This document shows, one piece after another, positions 14,944 to 23,497 of a stretch of DNA of 24,143 bases (position 1 is its first letter; each line of letters opens with the position of its first letter). Location of the stretch: assembly GCA_023386155.1 (NCBI GenBank), contig JAEWKH010000027.1, forward strand, positions 1 to 24,143, written 5' to 3'. The notes below the pieces were generated by a model. The model was not told the DNA's origin and searched no databases. It saw only the letters and a program-made list of their open reading frames with translations. This DNA is from Pseudomonadota bacterium. Lineage in GTDB: Bacteria; Pseudomonadota; Alphaproteobacteria; Rhizobiales; Beijerinckiaceae. Both the position numbers and the translations under genes were made by a program.

Positions 14944-15762
14944 TCACGCCTGTGCCTGACGGGCGCCTTCTATCCTCAAACGAACGTCGAGCGCTTCACG
15001 GGTCATTCCGTAATAGCTTCCTCGGACAGGGGCCGCATCAAGATAATCGAGCCCGATGGCCAGTCGGACATAGTGCTCCGTTGCGGAAACGGCATTGGTC
15101 GGGTCGAAACTCACCCAGCCGAGATCCGGGATAAAGGCCTCGGCCCAGGCATGTCCCGCCTCCTGCTCGACCTCGCCCGGCTTGTGGAGATAGCCCGACA
15201 CGTAGCGGGCTGGGATCTTCAGGGAGCGCGCCGCGCCCAGGAAGACATGGGTGAAATCCTGGCAGACCCCGTGCCCCGCCGCGAAGGCGTCCGCGCCCGT
15301 CGTGGTGGAATTGGTGGCCTCCGTGTCGAACCGCAGGCGCTCAGGAATGGCGTTCAGGAGTGCATGGGCCTGCTCAAGCGGATTGCCGAAGCGGCCGGCC
15401 GTGCCTTCCGCGAATTCCCGGATGGCGGCATCCGGCTGCGTCAAAGCGGTTTCGCGCAGATAGAAGATCTCCGGGAAGCGTTCCACCCCTCCCCGGATGA
15501 GGCCGGCCGTGTCCGTGGTCTCGACCTCGCCTGCCACATGCAGGGTGATCTGGCTTACGGGACCGGAGACCGACAGGCTGTGGACGATGTTGCCGTACCA
15601 GTCCTCCCGGCGCATCAGGCGGGCATCGCCGTCCATGTCGATGTTCCAGGACAGGACGGTCTGGCTGTCGCAGCCACGCGGCGTCAGGCGCAGGAGCTGG
15701 ATCGCCGACCTGGCGGGCTCGCTGTAGTGATAGACCGTCTCGTGGGTGATGCGGATGCGCAT
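14944..15762 (-). CDS. Transglutaminase-like cysteine protease with N-terminal beta domain
   Basis: The product is a 272-residue cytoplasmic protein (no signal). Residues 1-80 form the transglutaminase N-terminal beta domain (MRIRITHETVYHYSEPA, LRLTPRG). The catalytic triad is visible: Cys167 in GHGVCQDFTH, His204 in AGHAWAEAF, and Asp220 in SFDPTN. Such proteins may hydrolyse or form amide bonds. In this cluster they are thought to act on a peptide made by the ATP-grasp enzyme. It starts 3 bases after the alpha-E stop, so translation is coupled. All catalytic residues are present, so it should be active. Confidence 0.93.
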   Translation of the reverse strand: MRIRITHETVYHYSEPARSAIQLLRLTPRGCDSQTVLSWNIDMDGDARLMRREDWYGNIVHSLSVSGPVSQITLHVAGEVETTDTAGLIRGGVERFPEIFYLRETALTQPDAAIREFAEGTAGRFGNPLEQAHALLNAIPERLRFDTEATNSTTTGADAFAAGHGVCQDFTHVFLGAARSLKIPARYVSGYLHKPGEVEQEAGHAWAEAFIPDLGWVSFDPTNAVSATEHYVRLAIGLDYLDAAPVRGSYYGMTREALDVRLRIEGARQAQA

Positions 15763-15765
15763 GGG

Positions 15766-16710
15766 TCAGCCGAGATATTGGTTCGTGATGGCGAAACCGA
15801 GCCGGTTGTTCTCGGCCAGGAAGTCCTGCAGGAATTCATGCAGCCCGTGCTGGAAGATCTCCTCGATATTCTGATTCGCGAGGCGGGCATGGGTCGCCCG
15901 CGCCTGACGCTGCGCCGGACCCGACGTGCCGTAACGGTGGGAGATGTCGTCCAGGTGGCGGGACAGGGACGCGTAGCAGGCGGCGAGCGAACGCGGCATC
16001 TCCTCGCGCAGGATGAGGAGATCGGCCACCAGCCACGGTCTCAGGTTCTGGTGATAGACCCATTGATAGCTCACCAGCGCCGAGACCGAGCGCAGGATGG
16101 CGGCCCACTGGTAATAATCGATGCCGCCGCCCACCGCCGCATCCTGCGGCAGGAGCACGTGATACTTCACGTCGAGCACCCGCGCCGTGTTGTCGGCGCG
16201 CTCGATATAGACGCCGAGCCGCGAGAACCAATAGGCATCGTTGCGCAGCATGGTGCGCATGGCGGAGCCGTCATAGCGCAGCGAGGCTTCCTTCACGAGA
16301 TTCAGGAAGCGCGGCAATTCCTCGACATTGATTTTCTTCGAGCGGTAGCGGCGTAGGTCCAGCCAGGCGGAATTGATCGCTTCCCACATCTCTGAGGTGA
16401 GCGCCGAGCGCACCGAGCGCGCATTCTGACGGGCCGTATCGAAGCAGCATTGGATGCTCGACGGGTTGGCCTCGGAGAAGGCGAGAAACTCGATCACGTT
16501 CTCAGGAGCCGCATCGCCATAAACGGCACGGAACTGATCGATGCCGCCGGCGGTGATGAGGGCGGATTCCCACTCATTGGTCTCGACGCCGTTATAGGAG
16601 ATCGGCATCGACGCCATGCGATAGGCGACATCGAGGATGCGCGCCGTGTTCTCGGCCCGCTCCACGTAGCGGGAGAGCCAGTAGAGGCTGTCGGCATCAC
16701 GACTCAGCAC
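15766..16710 (-). CDS. Alpha-E domain protein (DUF403)
   Basis: This is an all-helical protein of 314 residues. It starts MLSRDADSLYWLSRYVERAENTARILDV, the family signature, which recurs in a second form at about 168-186 (WFSRLGVYIERADNTARVLDV), suggesting an internal duplication. Alpha-E proteins nearly always sit beside circularly permuted ATP-grasp and transglutaminase genes. Their biochemical role is unknown; a scaffold or carrier in peptide synthesis has been proposed. It lies 15 bases after the ATP-grasp gene and 3 bases before the transglutaminase. No signal peptide or membrane segment is seen. Confidence 0.93.
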   Translation of the reverse strand: MLSRDADSLYWLSRYVERAENTARILDVAYRMASMPISYNGVETNEWESALITAGGIDQFRAVYGDAAPENVIEFLAFSEANPSSIQCCFDTARQNARSVRSALTSEMWEAINSAWLDLRRYRSKKINVEELPRFLNLVKEASLRYDGSAMRTMLRNDAYWFSRLGVYIERADNTARVLDVKYHVLLPQDAAVGGGIDYYQWAAILRSVSALVSYQWVYHQNLRPWLVADLLILREEMPRSLAACYASLSRHLDDISHRYGTSGPAQRQARATHARLANQNIEEIFQHGLHEFLQDFLAENNRLGFAITNQYLG

Positions 16711-16725
16711 GCGAAACGCTCCCGC

Positions 16726-18150
16726 TCATTCGCTCAACACCCAGGTATCCTTGGTCCCGCCGCCCTGGCTCGAATTGACCACGAGCGAGCCCTCCTTCAG
16801 GGCCACGCGCGTGAGTCCGCCCGGCACGAGCCTGACGCCGTCGCGACCGGTCAGGACGAACGGGCGCAGATCCACATGGCGCGGGGCGAGCCCCTTCTCC
16901 GTGAAGATCGGGCTCGTCGAGAGGGCGAGCGTCGGCTGGGCGATGTAATTGTCCGGATTGGCTAGCACCCGCGCCTTGAAATTCTCGCAGGTCTCCTTGG
17001 TCGCGTGCGGCCCTACGAGCATGCCGTAGCCGCCCGAACCGTTGACCTCTTTGACGACAAGCTCGTGCAGGTGATCGAGCACATAAGCGAGCGAGTCCTG
17101 CTCGCGGCAGCGCCAGGTCGGCACGTTCTTCAGGATCGGCTCCTCGCCCATGTAGAAGCGCACGATGTCGGGCACGTAGGAGTACATGGCCTTGTCGTCG
17201 GCCACACCCGTTCCGGGCGCGTTGGCGATGGCGACATTGCCGGCCCGATAGGCCGCGATGAGCCCCGGCACGCCGAGGGCGGAATCGGGCCTGAAGACCA
17301 GTGGATCGAGGAAGTCGTCGTCGATGCGGCTGTAGATCACGTCGACGCGCTTCGGCCCCTCGGTCGTGCGCATGTAGACCGTCTCGTCGCGCACGAAGAG
17401 ATCGCGCCCCTCGACGAGTTCCACGCCCATGCGGTCGGCGAGAAAGCTGTGCTCGTAATAGGCGGAATTGAGGGAGCCGGGCGTCAGGAGAACGACGGTC
17501 GGGTCCCAGGGAGAGCTCGCCGGCGCGACGGACTTGAGGGTGCCCAGGAGCTCGTCGACATAGTTCTCGATCGGGCGGATACGCTGCATGCCCACGAGTT
17601 CGGGGAAGAGCCGCATCATCACTTCCCGGTTCTCCAGCATGTAGGAGACGCCCGAGGGGGTGCGCAGGTTGTCCTCGAGGACGTAGAAATCCTGGTCGTC
17701 GATCCGGACGATGTCGATCCCCGCCACCTGCACATAGATGTCGCTGTTCAGGGTCAGCCCGTGCATCTGCGGGCGGTAATAGGGGTTCAGATAGACGAGT
17801 TCCGGCGGGATGATCCCGGCGCGCAGAATCTCACGGGCCCCATAGATGTCCTTGAGGAACAGGTTGAGCGCCTTGACCCGCTGCTCGAGGCCGCGCGCGA
17901 GACGCGCCCATTCCTGGCCAGACAGAATGCGCGGGATAATGTCGAAGGGGATCAGCCGCTCTTCGGCCTCCGCGTTGCCATAGACCGCGAAGGTGATGCC
18001 GACCCTGCGGAAGAAGAGTTCCGCCTCCTCGCGGCGATGTTCCAGAAGCTGTGGCGGCGCCGATTTCAGCCAGTCCTGGAGGATGCGGTAGGCGTCCCTG
18101 CTGTGGCCGTCATGGCCGCTCATCTCATCGAAGATCGCCCGCGCCGCCAC
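16726..18150 (-). CDS. Circularly permuted type 2 ATP-grasp protein
   Basis: This 474-residue protein is first in the cluster. The start is GTG at 18150 with AAGGAGAT five bases upstream, which fixes it. The N-terminal region (YRILQDWLKSAPPQLLEHRREEAELFFRRVGITFAVYG) precedes the permuted ATP-grasp core. Family motifs seen are NPYYRPQMHGL, DIVRIDDQDFYVLEDNLRTPSGVSYMLENR, VVLLTPGSLNSAYYEHSFLADRMGVELVEG, KEVNGSGGYGMLVGP and ALSTSPIF. ATP-grasp enzymes join a carboxylate to an amine using ATP, so it probably makes a peptide or amide; the substrate is unknown. The C-terminal SSQGGGTKDTWVL is the usual end of the family. The promoter should lie in 18151-18330 but I cannot place it. Confidence 0.93.
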   Translation of the reverse strand: MAARAIFDEMSGHDGHSRDAYRILQDWLKSAPPQLLEHRREEAELFFRRVGITFAVYGNAEAEERLIPFDIIPRILSGQEWARLARGLEQRVKALNLFLKDIYGAREILRAGIIPPELVYLNPYYRPQMHGLTLNSDIYVQVAGIDIVRIDDQDFYVLEDNLRTPSGVSYMLENREVMMRLFPELVGMQRIRPIENYVDELLGTLKSVAPASSPWDPTVVLLTPGSLNSAYYEHSFLADRMGVELVEGRDLFVRDETVYMRTTEGPKRVDVIYSRIDDDFLDPLVFRPDSALGVPGLIAAYRAGNVAIANAPGTGVADDKAMYSYVPDIVRFYMGEEPILKNVPTWRCREQDSLAYVLDHLHELVVKEVNGSGGYGMLVGPHATKETCENFKARVLANPDNYIAQPTLALSTSPIFTEKGLAPRHVDLRPFVLTGRDGVRLVPGGLTRVALKEGSLVVNSSQGGGTKDTWVLSE

Positions 18151-18330
18151 TGGATCTCCTTAAAGCCTCGTCAGGCGGACACCCGGCGCCAAGATTGGCA
18201 CCGGGCCCGCATCGATGAAGCTTAGTTGCCTCGAACCTCGGACTTCAAGCGTGACGAAAGGATAGCGGCAGGCAAAGAATGATGAGAAAATGGGCGAATG
18301 CCCTTCCGGAAGGCAGCGCTTGCGGAGCGC

Positions 18331-19335
18331 TTACGCGGGAAGCGAGAATTCGAGCAGCAGGGTTCTCTGCAGGGTGCTGAAGTTGTTGTCCGAGATCAGG
18401 GACAGAACGGCATCGCGGCCTTCCCGATGGATCGCCAGGCCTTCCATGTTGTCCATCTGGTGCGAGGCCTCGCTCTCATAAAGGACGTCGCCATCGACGC
18501 GGGCGCCCGGCCTCAACGCATTCGCCTCGATGCGGCGCAGGCGGCAGCCGAAGCCGCCGAAGAGCGAGAAGCGGCGCTCCAGGAGCACGGCATCGCCTTC
18601 GGGCAGGAAAGCGAGATCCGTCACCGCGTAGCCGCCGGAGAGAGCGACCTCGAAGACCCCCTGCCGCGGCCCCGTCAGGATGAAGCCCCTGCCGCCCTCC
18701 GCGATGCCCACGAGCGCACCGTTCAGGGGCGAGCGCCGGGGCGCGACGCCGAGGGCTTCCAGGCCGCCATTGCTGGGCAGATCCTTGACCGCCTGCGGCA
18801 TGGGAATGGGGACGCCGCGGATGATGCTTCCCGTTCCAGTCCGCTCGAACCGGATGACCGCATGATTGCGCTCGACGCCCACGAAAGCGGCATTGCCCGC
18901 AAGGGCGAAACTCTCCGTGTCGTAATAGCGCGAGCGTCTCATCGAGACGCCGTTGCTCAGGATCAGCGGGGACAGAACCGGGCTGCCGAGCCCCGAGAGC
19001 CGTCCGTCCGACGTCTCGACCCGGGCTTTGAGCAGCTGCGCGTTGTCGGCAAGCGCGATGATGTCTTGGCCTTCGGCCGAGCGCCAGAGGCCCGAAAAGC
19101 CGCCGAAGGCCGAGACCCGCGAGCGCAGATCGACCCCGGAGCGGAACATCAGGGCGCCGAAGCGGCTGCGGTCCGGATCGGTGGTGGACAGGTGGCTGAT
19201 CGGCCGCGCCTCCACGTCGATGGCGGTCGCGCCCCTGAAGGCCTGCGGCCGCTGCGCCAGGGCAACGCCCGTGCAGGCCAGGGTCGCGGCGGCGGCTCCG
19301 CCGCCGAGCAGGAAGTTGCGCCGGGTGAGCCTCAA
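18331..19335 (-). CDS. Tat-exported esterase-like phytase-family protein
   Basis: The product is a 334-residue protein with a twin-arginine signal (LTRRNFLLGGGAAAATLACTGVALAQ), so it is exported folded to the periplasm. The rest is a beta-propeller-like sequence resembling the esterase-like activity of phytase family (FGGFSGLWRSAEGQDIIALADNAQLL, YYDTESFAL, NNFSTLQRTLLLEFSL). The actual substrate is unknown. The start is TTG 19335, overlapping the cobT stop (TTGA), so it is probably translationally coupled to cobT. No better ATG or GTG would preserve the Tat signal. Its link to cobalamin synthesis, if any, is only positional. Confidence 0.85.
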   Translation of the reverse strand: MRLTRRNFLLGGGAAAATLACTGVALAQRPQAFRGATAIDVEARPISHLSTTDPDRSRFGALMFRSGVDLRSRVSAFGGFSGLWRSAEGQDIIALADNAQLLKARVETSDGRLSGLGSPVLSPLILSNGVSMRRSRYYDTESFALAGNAAFVGVERNHAVIRFERTGTGSIIRGVPIPMPQAVKDLPSNGGLEALGVAPRRSPLNGALVGIAEGGRGFILTGPRQGVFEVALSGGYAVTDLAFLPEGDAVLLERRFSLFGGFGCRLRRIEANALRPGARVDGDVLYESEASHQMDNMEGLAIHREGRDAVLSLISDNNFSTLQRTLLLEFSLPA

Positions 19336-21230
19336 GCGACGGCTCTGCGGCGGGGAACTCCACGGGACGGCGGTGCCGCGTTCTCCTCGAACAGCTCCGC
19401 GAGCTTCTCGGTCATGACGCCGCCGAGCTCCTCCGCATCGACGATGGTCACGGCGCGGCGGTAATAGCGCGTCACGTCGTGGCCGATGCCGATGGCGATG
19501 AGCTCCACGGGAGAGCGCGTCTCGATCTCCTCGATGATGAAGCGCAGATGCCGCTCGAGGTAGTTGCCGGGATTGACCGACAGGGTCGAGTCATCGACCG
19601 GCGCGCCGTCCGAGATCACCATCAGGATGCGCCTCTGCTCGGGCCGTCCGAGCAGGCGCTTGTGCGCCCAGTCGAGCGCCTCGCCGTCGATGTTCTCCTT
19701 CAGCAGGCCCTCGCGCATCATCAGGCCCAGGTTCTTGCGCGCGCGTCGCCACGGCGCATCCGCCGACTTGTAGATGATGTGCCGAAGATCGTTGAGGCGA
19801 CCGGGATTGGCCGGCTTGCCGTTCTGCAGCCAAGTCTCGCGCGACTGCCCGCCCTTCCAGGCCCGTGTGGTGAAGCCGAGGATCTCGACCTTCACGCCGC
19901 AGCGCTCCAGGGTGCGCGCGAGAATGTCCGCGCAGGTAGCCGCCACCGTGATCGGGCGTCCGCGCATGGAGCCGGAATTGTCGAGGAGCAGCGTCACCAC
20001 CGTGTCGCGGAAATTGGTGTCCTGCTCCTGCTTGAAGCTCAGGGGCTGGAACGGGTCCATGACGATGCGCGGCAGGCGCGCGGGATCGAGCGTGCCCTCC
20101 TCGAGATCGAACTCCCAGGACCGGTTCTGTTGGGCCATCAGGCGGCGCTGCAGGCGGTTCGCCAGACGGCCGACCACGCCCTGAAGATGGGCGAGCTGCT
20201 TGTCGAGATAGGCGCGAAGGCGCGTCAGCTCATCCGCGTCGCAGAGATCCTCCGCATGGATGATCTCGTCGAACTTCTGCGTATAGGCCTTGTAGTCGGG
20301 CCCGCGCGCCTCGTTGGAGCGGGACGGCGGGCGCCAGGATTCGCCGGCATCCTCCGAATCCGCTTCCTCGGATTCCTCGGGCAGCTCGCCGGACGGGCCG
20401 TCGGCCTCTTCCGTCGCGCCGTCCTCCATCTCGTCGCTCGAATCCTCGCTGATCTCCACCTCGGAGCGGTCGCCTTGGGATTCCTGCTCGGTTTCACCCT
20501 CGCCCTGGCTCTCCTGTTCCTCCGATTCGTTCTCGTCCTCGTTCTCCTCGTCCTCGGAATCGAGGGCGGCCTCGTCGGCCATGTCGAGGGAGGAGAGCAG
20601 TTCGCGGATGGAGCGGGCGAAGCTGCGCTGGTTCTCGATGTTCTTGAGCAGGCCGTCGAGATCGTGCCCGGCGCGGTCCTCGATGAAGTCGCGCCACAGG
20701 TCGACGATCTTGGTGGCCGAGGCCGGCGGCTTCTCTCCGGTCAGGCGCTCGCGCACCATGAGGGCGAGCGCGTCCTCGAGCGGCGCATCGGCCCGGTCGG
20801 TGATCTCCTCGTACTTGCCGCCCCGGTGATAGCGGTCCTCCAGCATGGCCGAGATGTTGGAGGAAATGCCCGCCATGCGGCGGGAGCCGATGGATTCCAC
20901 GCGCGCCTGCTCGACCGCATCGAACACGGCGCGGGCGGCCTGGCCCTCGGGGGCGAGCCGCCGGTGAAGGGCCGTGTCGTGACAGGCCAGCCGCAGCGCC
21001 ATGGCATCGGCATTGCCGCGCAGCACCGCCACGTCCTGGGAGGTCAGCCGCCGCGGCGGCTCCGGCAGGCGCGCCTTGTCCTGCCCCATGAGCGCCGGAC
21101 GGTCGGACGCGAAGGCGACCTCGAGATCCGGCTTGCGGGCGATCGCCTTCATGGTGCCGGCGATGGAGCGCTTCAGCGGCTCCGCCGGCGCTTCCTTCTT
21201 CTCACCTGGCTTGCGGTTCGAGATGGACAT
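19332..21230 (-). CDS. cobT: Aerobic cobaltochelatase subunit CobT
   Basis: This 632-residue subunit of the CobNST complex helps insert Co2+ into hydrogenobyrinate a,c-diamide in aerobic vitamin B12 synthesis. The N-terminal helical region is followed by a long Glu/Asp/Ser-rich linker at about 219-300. A C-terminal von Willebrand A domain follows, whose metal-binding motif DNSGS lies at 417-421 in VVTLLLDNSGSMRGRPI. All this matches CobT in layout and length. A good AGGAGAG precedes the ATG. It follows cobS after a 160-base gap filled by an inverted-repeat element, and is coupled to the phytase-like gene downstream. The large subunit CobN is not in the window. Confidence 0.96.
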   Translation of the reverse strand: MSISNRKPGEKKEAPAEPLKRSIAGTMKAIARKPDLEVAFASDRPALMGQDKARLPEPPRRLTSQDVAVLRGNADAMALRLACHDTALHRRLAPEGQAARAVFDAVEQARVESIGSRRMAGISSNISAMLEDRYHRGGKYEEITDRADAPLEDALALMVRERLTGEKPPASATKIVDLWRDFIEDRAGHDLDGLLKNIENQRSFARSIRELLSSLDMADEAALDSEDEENEDENESEEQESQGEGETEQESQGDRSEVEISEDSSDEMEDGATEEADGPSGELPEESEEADSEDAGESWRPPSRSNEARGPDYKAYTQKFDEIIHAEDLCDADELTRLRAYLDKQLAHLQGVVGRLANRLQRRLMAQQNRSWEFDLEEGTLDPARLPRIVMDPFQPLSFKQEQDTNFRDTVVTLLLDNSGSMRGRPITVAATCADILARTLERCGVKVEILGFTTRAWKGGQSRETWLQNGKPANPGRLNDLRHIIYKSADAPWRRARKNLGLMMREGLLKENIDGEALDWAHKRLLGRPEQRRILMVISDGAPVDDSTLSVNPGNYLERHLRFIIEEIETRSPVELIAIGIGHDVTRYYRRAVTIVDAEELGGVMTEKLAELFEENAAPPSRGVPRRRAVA

Positions 21231-21255
21231 CTCACCTCTCCTGACGCCCGTTTCG

Positions 21256-21381
21256 TGTCATCCCCGCGACGGCGGGAATCCATTATCACGACAGAATGAG
21301 GATGGTTTCTGCGTATCCACCTGATCCTGAAACGTTAGCGGTTATGGATTCCGGGCTCGGCTGAGCCACCCCGGAATGACA
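21256..21381. repeat. Inverted-repeat element between cobS and cobT
   Basis: TGTCATCCCC (21256-21265) and GGGAATCCAT (21274-21283) at the left are mirrored by ATGGATTCCGGG (21344-21355) and CCGGAATGACA (21371-21381) at the right. This gives two pairs of inverted arms around a central unrelated part. Such GTCATCCC...GGAATCCAT units are scattered in intergenic regions of many alphaproteobacteria. It lies in the direction of transcription between cobS and cobT, so it may form a strong hairpin in the shared transcript. Confidence 0.7.
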
Positions 21382-21390
21382 GGGTTAGCT

Positions 21391-22380
21391 TTACGACAGC
21401 ACCATGTTCACGGCGCTCTCCGGCAGTTCCTTGCCGAAGGAGCGCTGATAGAACTCGGCCACCAGCGCACGCTCGAGCTCGTCGCACTTGTTGAGGAAGG
21501 TGACGCGGAAGGCGAAGCCCGTGTCGCCGAAGATCTCGGCATTCTCGGCCCAGGTGATCACCGTGCGCGGGCTCATGACGGTCGAGAGATCGCCGTTCAT
21601 GAAGGCCGAGCGGGTGAGATCCGCCACGCGCACCATCTTGTTGACGATGTCGCGGCCGGCCGGATCTTCCTGGTAGTGCTTCGCCTTGGAGAGGACGATG
21701 TCCACTTCCTTGTCGTGCGGCAGGTAGTTGAGCGTCGTGACGATGGACCAGCGGTCCATCTGGCCCTGGTTGATCTGCTGCGTGCCGTGATAGAGGCCCG
21801 AGGTATCGCCCAGGCCCACCGTGTTGGCGGTGGCGAAGAGGCGGAAGGCCGGGTGAGGCCGGATCACGCGCTTCTGGTCGAGCAGGGTGAGCTTGCCCGA
21901 CTGCTCCAGCACGCGCTGGATCACGAACATCACGTCCGGGCGCCCGGCATCGTATTCGTCGAACACGAGAGCCACATTGTTCTGCAGGGCCCAGGGCAGG
22001 ATGCCGTCCTGGAAGGCCGTGACCTGCTTGCCGTCCTGGAGGACAATGGCGTCCTTGCCGACGAGATCGATACGCGACACGTGGCTGTCCAGGTTCACGC
22101 GCACGCAGGGCCAGTTGAGGCGCGCGGCGACCTGCTCGATATGGGTCGACTTGCCGGTGCCGTGATAGCCCGTGATCATGACGCGGCGGTTGCGCGCGAA
22201 GCCGGCGAGAATGGCGAGCGTCGTGTCCCGGTCGAAGAGGTAGTCGGGATCGAGATCGGGCACATGCCCCTCGGCTTGCGAAAAGGCCGGGACCTCCAGA
22301 TCCGAGTCGATCCCGAAGACCTGTCGCACGGACACCTTCATGTCAGGCAGAAGGGTCGCTGTCTCGGTTTGTGCCGTCAT
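21391..22380 (-). CDS. cobS: Aerobic cobaltochelatase subunit CobS
   Basis: This is a 329-residue MoxR-type AAA+ ATPase that, with CobT, powers cobalt insertion by CobN. Walker A GYHGTGKST is at 71-79 and Walker B LVFDEYD has Asp141/Glu142. Sensor-like FATANTVGLGDTSGLYHG follows. The N-terminus (MKVSVRQVFGIDSDLEVPAF) and the C-terminal end ESAVNMVLS are typical of CobS, and the length is standard. A GAGAGG ribosome site lies upstream. It lies between the J-domain gene (115 bases upstream, same strand) and cobT. Confidence 0.97.
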   Translation of the reverse strand: MTAQTETATLLPDMKVSVRQVFGIDSDLEVPAFSQAEGHVPDLDPDYLFDRDTTLAILAGFARNRRVMITGYHGTGKSTHIEQVAARLNWPCVRVNLDSHVSRIDLVGKDAIVLQDGKQVTAFQDGILPWALQNNVALVFDEYDAGRPDVMFVIQRVLEQSGKLTLLDQKRVIRPHPAFRLFATANTVGLGDTSGLYHGTQQINQGQMDRWSIVTTLNYLPHDKEVDIVLSKAKHYQEDPAGRDIVNKMVRVADLTRSAFMNGDLSTVMSPRTVITWAENAEIFGDTGFAFRVTFLNKCDELERALVAEFYQRSFGKELPESAVNMVLS

Positions 22381-22495
22381 AGGGGCCTCTCGGTCTTTTG
22401 AAGTGTCTCGAAAATGTCATGGGCTTCTTAACCCCCATGGCGGAATGGCGCAATTTCCTATTGCGCCTAGCAGGATTGCCTAAAGGGATGGCGTT

Positions 22496-23125
22496 TCAGC
22501 ACAAGCCGGCGCTCTTGAGGGCGTCATGGGCCTTGATGATGTCGCGCAGGCGCTCCTCGAAGGAGCGGTCGCCCCCGTTGGCATCGGGATGGAACCGCTT
22601 CACCAGGGCCTTATACTGGGCCTTGATGGCCGGCCCGTCGGCAGTCTCGTCGAGCCCGAGGATGTCCAGGGCCCGGCGCACCGCTCCCGTATGGCGCGGG
22701 CGCTTCGGCTCCGGCCGCGCCCGCTGCGTCCGGGCCTGGGTGAAGTCCTCGCCCTTGAGGATCCCGAGGGGGTCGAAATAGCCCCAATCCCGCGGTTCGG
22801 CCTTGGCAGTCCGCTCCTCGCCCTGGCCCGAGGCGTTCATGCCCATGGACCAGGTCGGGCGATGGCCGATGACGGAATCCTTCTGGAAGGCCGCCACGGC
22901 GGAATCCGACATGCCGGCGAAATAATTGTACGAAGCGTTGTATTCGCGCACGTGCTGGAGGCAGAAGCGCCAGTACTGGCCCTCACGGTCCCGCCCCTTG
23001 GGCGCACGGTATTCTCCTGCCGCCTTGCAGGAAGGATGCTCGCACACGGGACCCTTGGCCTCCTGCGGCTCCTCGCAGGAAGGCTTGATCCGGATGCGGT
23101 CGAAAAGAGGCGAGTTGAGATCCAT
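22496..23125 (-). CDS. J-domain protein with N-terminal Cys/His module
   Basis: The product is a 209-residue co-chaperone. The J domain is at the C-terminus (about 150-205) with the HPD motif at 179-181 (RFHPDANGGD), needed to stimulate Hsp70 (DnaK). The N-terminal half has Cys17, Cys28, Cys33, Cys55 and His58 (VCEHPSCK, FCLQH), which could bind a zinc ion. This J-last layout is found in a conserved protein of Hyphomicrobiales encoded next to cobS and bolA. The substrate is unknown. The start at 23125 lacks a strong ribosome site. It is divergent from bolA, 90 bases apart. Confidence 0.88.
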   Translation of the reverse strand: MDLNSPLFDRIRIKPSCEEPQEAKGPVCEHPSCKAAGEYRAPKGRDREGQYWRFCLQHVREYNASYNYFAGMSDSAVAAFQKDSVIGHRPTWSMGMNASGQGEERTAKAEPRDWGYFDPLGILKGEDFTQARTQRARPEPKRPRHTGAVRRALDILGLDETADGPAIKAQYKALVKRFHPDANGGDRSFEERLRDIIKAHDALKSAGLC

Positions 23126-23215
23126 GATTCAGTGATTATGAGTGGCTTGGGGCCTTGAGCCAAGGCCTGAACGCATTTCGCCGCAGACCCGTTCAAAAAG
23201 GTTTTACAAAACAGC

Positions 23216-23482
23216 ATGACCCTTCAGCACTGGATCACACAGACATTGCAGGAAAGCCTGCAGCCGACCGAACTGACCGTCACCGACGAATCAGAGAAGC
23301 ATCACGGCCATGCCGGATGGCGGGAAGGCGGAGAGACTCATTTCCAGGTTTATATCGTGTCGGAAGCCTTCTCCGGCAAGAGCCGGGTCGAGCGTCACCG
23401 CCTCGTCAACGGCATCCTGAAAGGCGCCTTCGACAGGGGCCTGCACGCCCTGGCCATTCAGGCCAAGGCGCCGGGGGAGTAA
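23216..23482 (+). CDS. bolA: BolA-family protein
   Basis: This 88-residue protein has the BolA fold sequence: an N-terminal helix (LQHWITQTLQESLQPTELTV), the ESEKHHGHAGWREGGETHFQVYIVS strand region with several His residues that can bind iron-sulfur clusters with monothiol glutaredoxins, and SRVERHRLVNGILKGAF, the RHRLVN helix diagnostic of the family. It probably works in iron-sulfur cluster handling or stress response. The ribosome site is weak. It is transcribed divergently from the J-domain gene. A long inverted repeat follows. Confidence 0.92.
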   Translation: MTLQHWITQTLQESLQPTELTVTDESEKHHGHAGWREGGETHFQVYIVSEAFSGKSRVERHRLVNGILKGAFDRGLHALAIQAKAPGE

Positions 23483-23497
23483 GTGCACCACCTTATT

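Noticed and set aside
14929..16356. 475-residue plus-strand frame opposite the transglutaminase and alpha-E genes
   Set aside because: Antisense shadow; both minus-strand genes have complete catalytic or family motifs.
17005..18225. 406-residue plus-strand frame opposite the ATP-grasp gene
   Set aside because: His/Asp/Val-rich antisense reading without domain pattern; the ATP-grasp gene has a strong ribosome site and motifs.
19479..21299. 606-residue plus-strand frame opposite cobT
   Set aside because: A mirror of the codon pattern of cobT; hydrophobic runs arise from the antisense of the Glu-rich linker.
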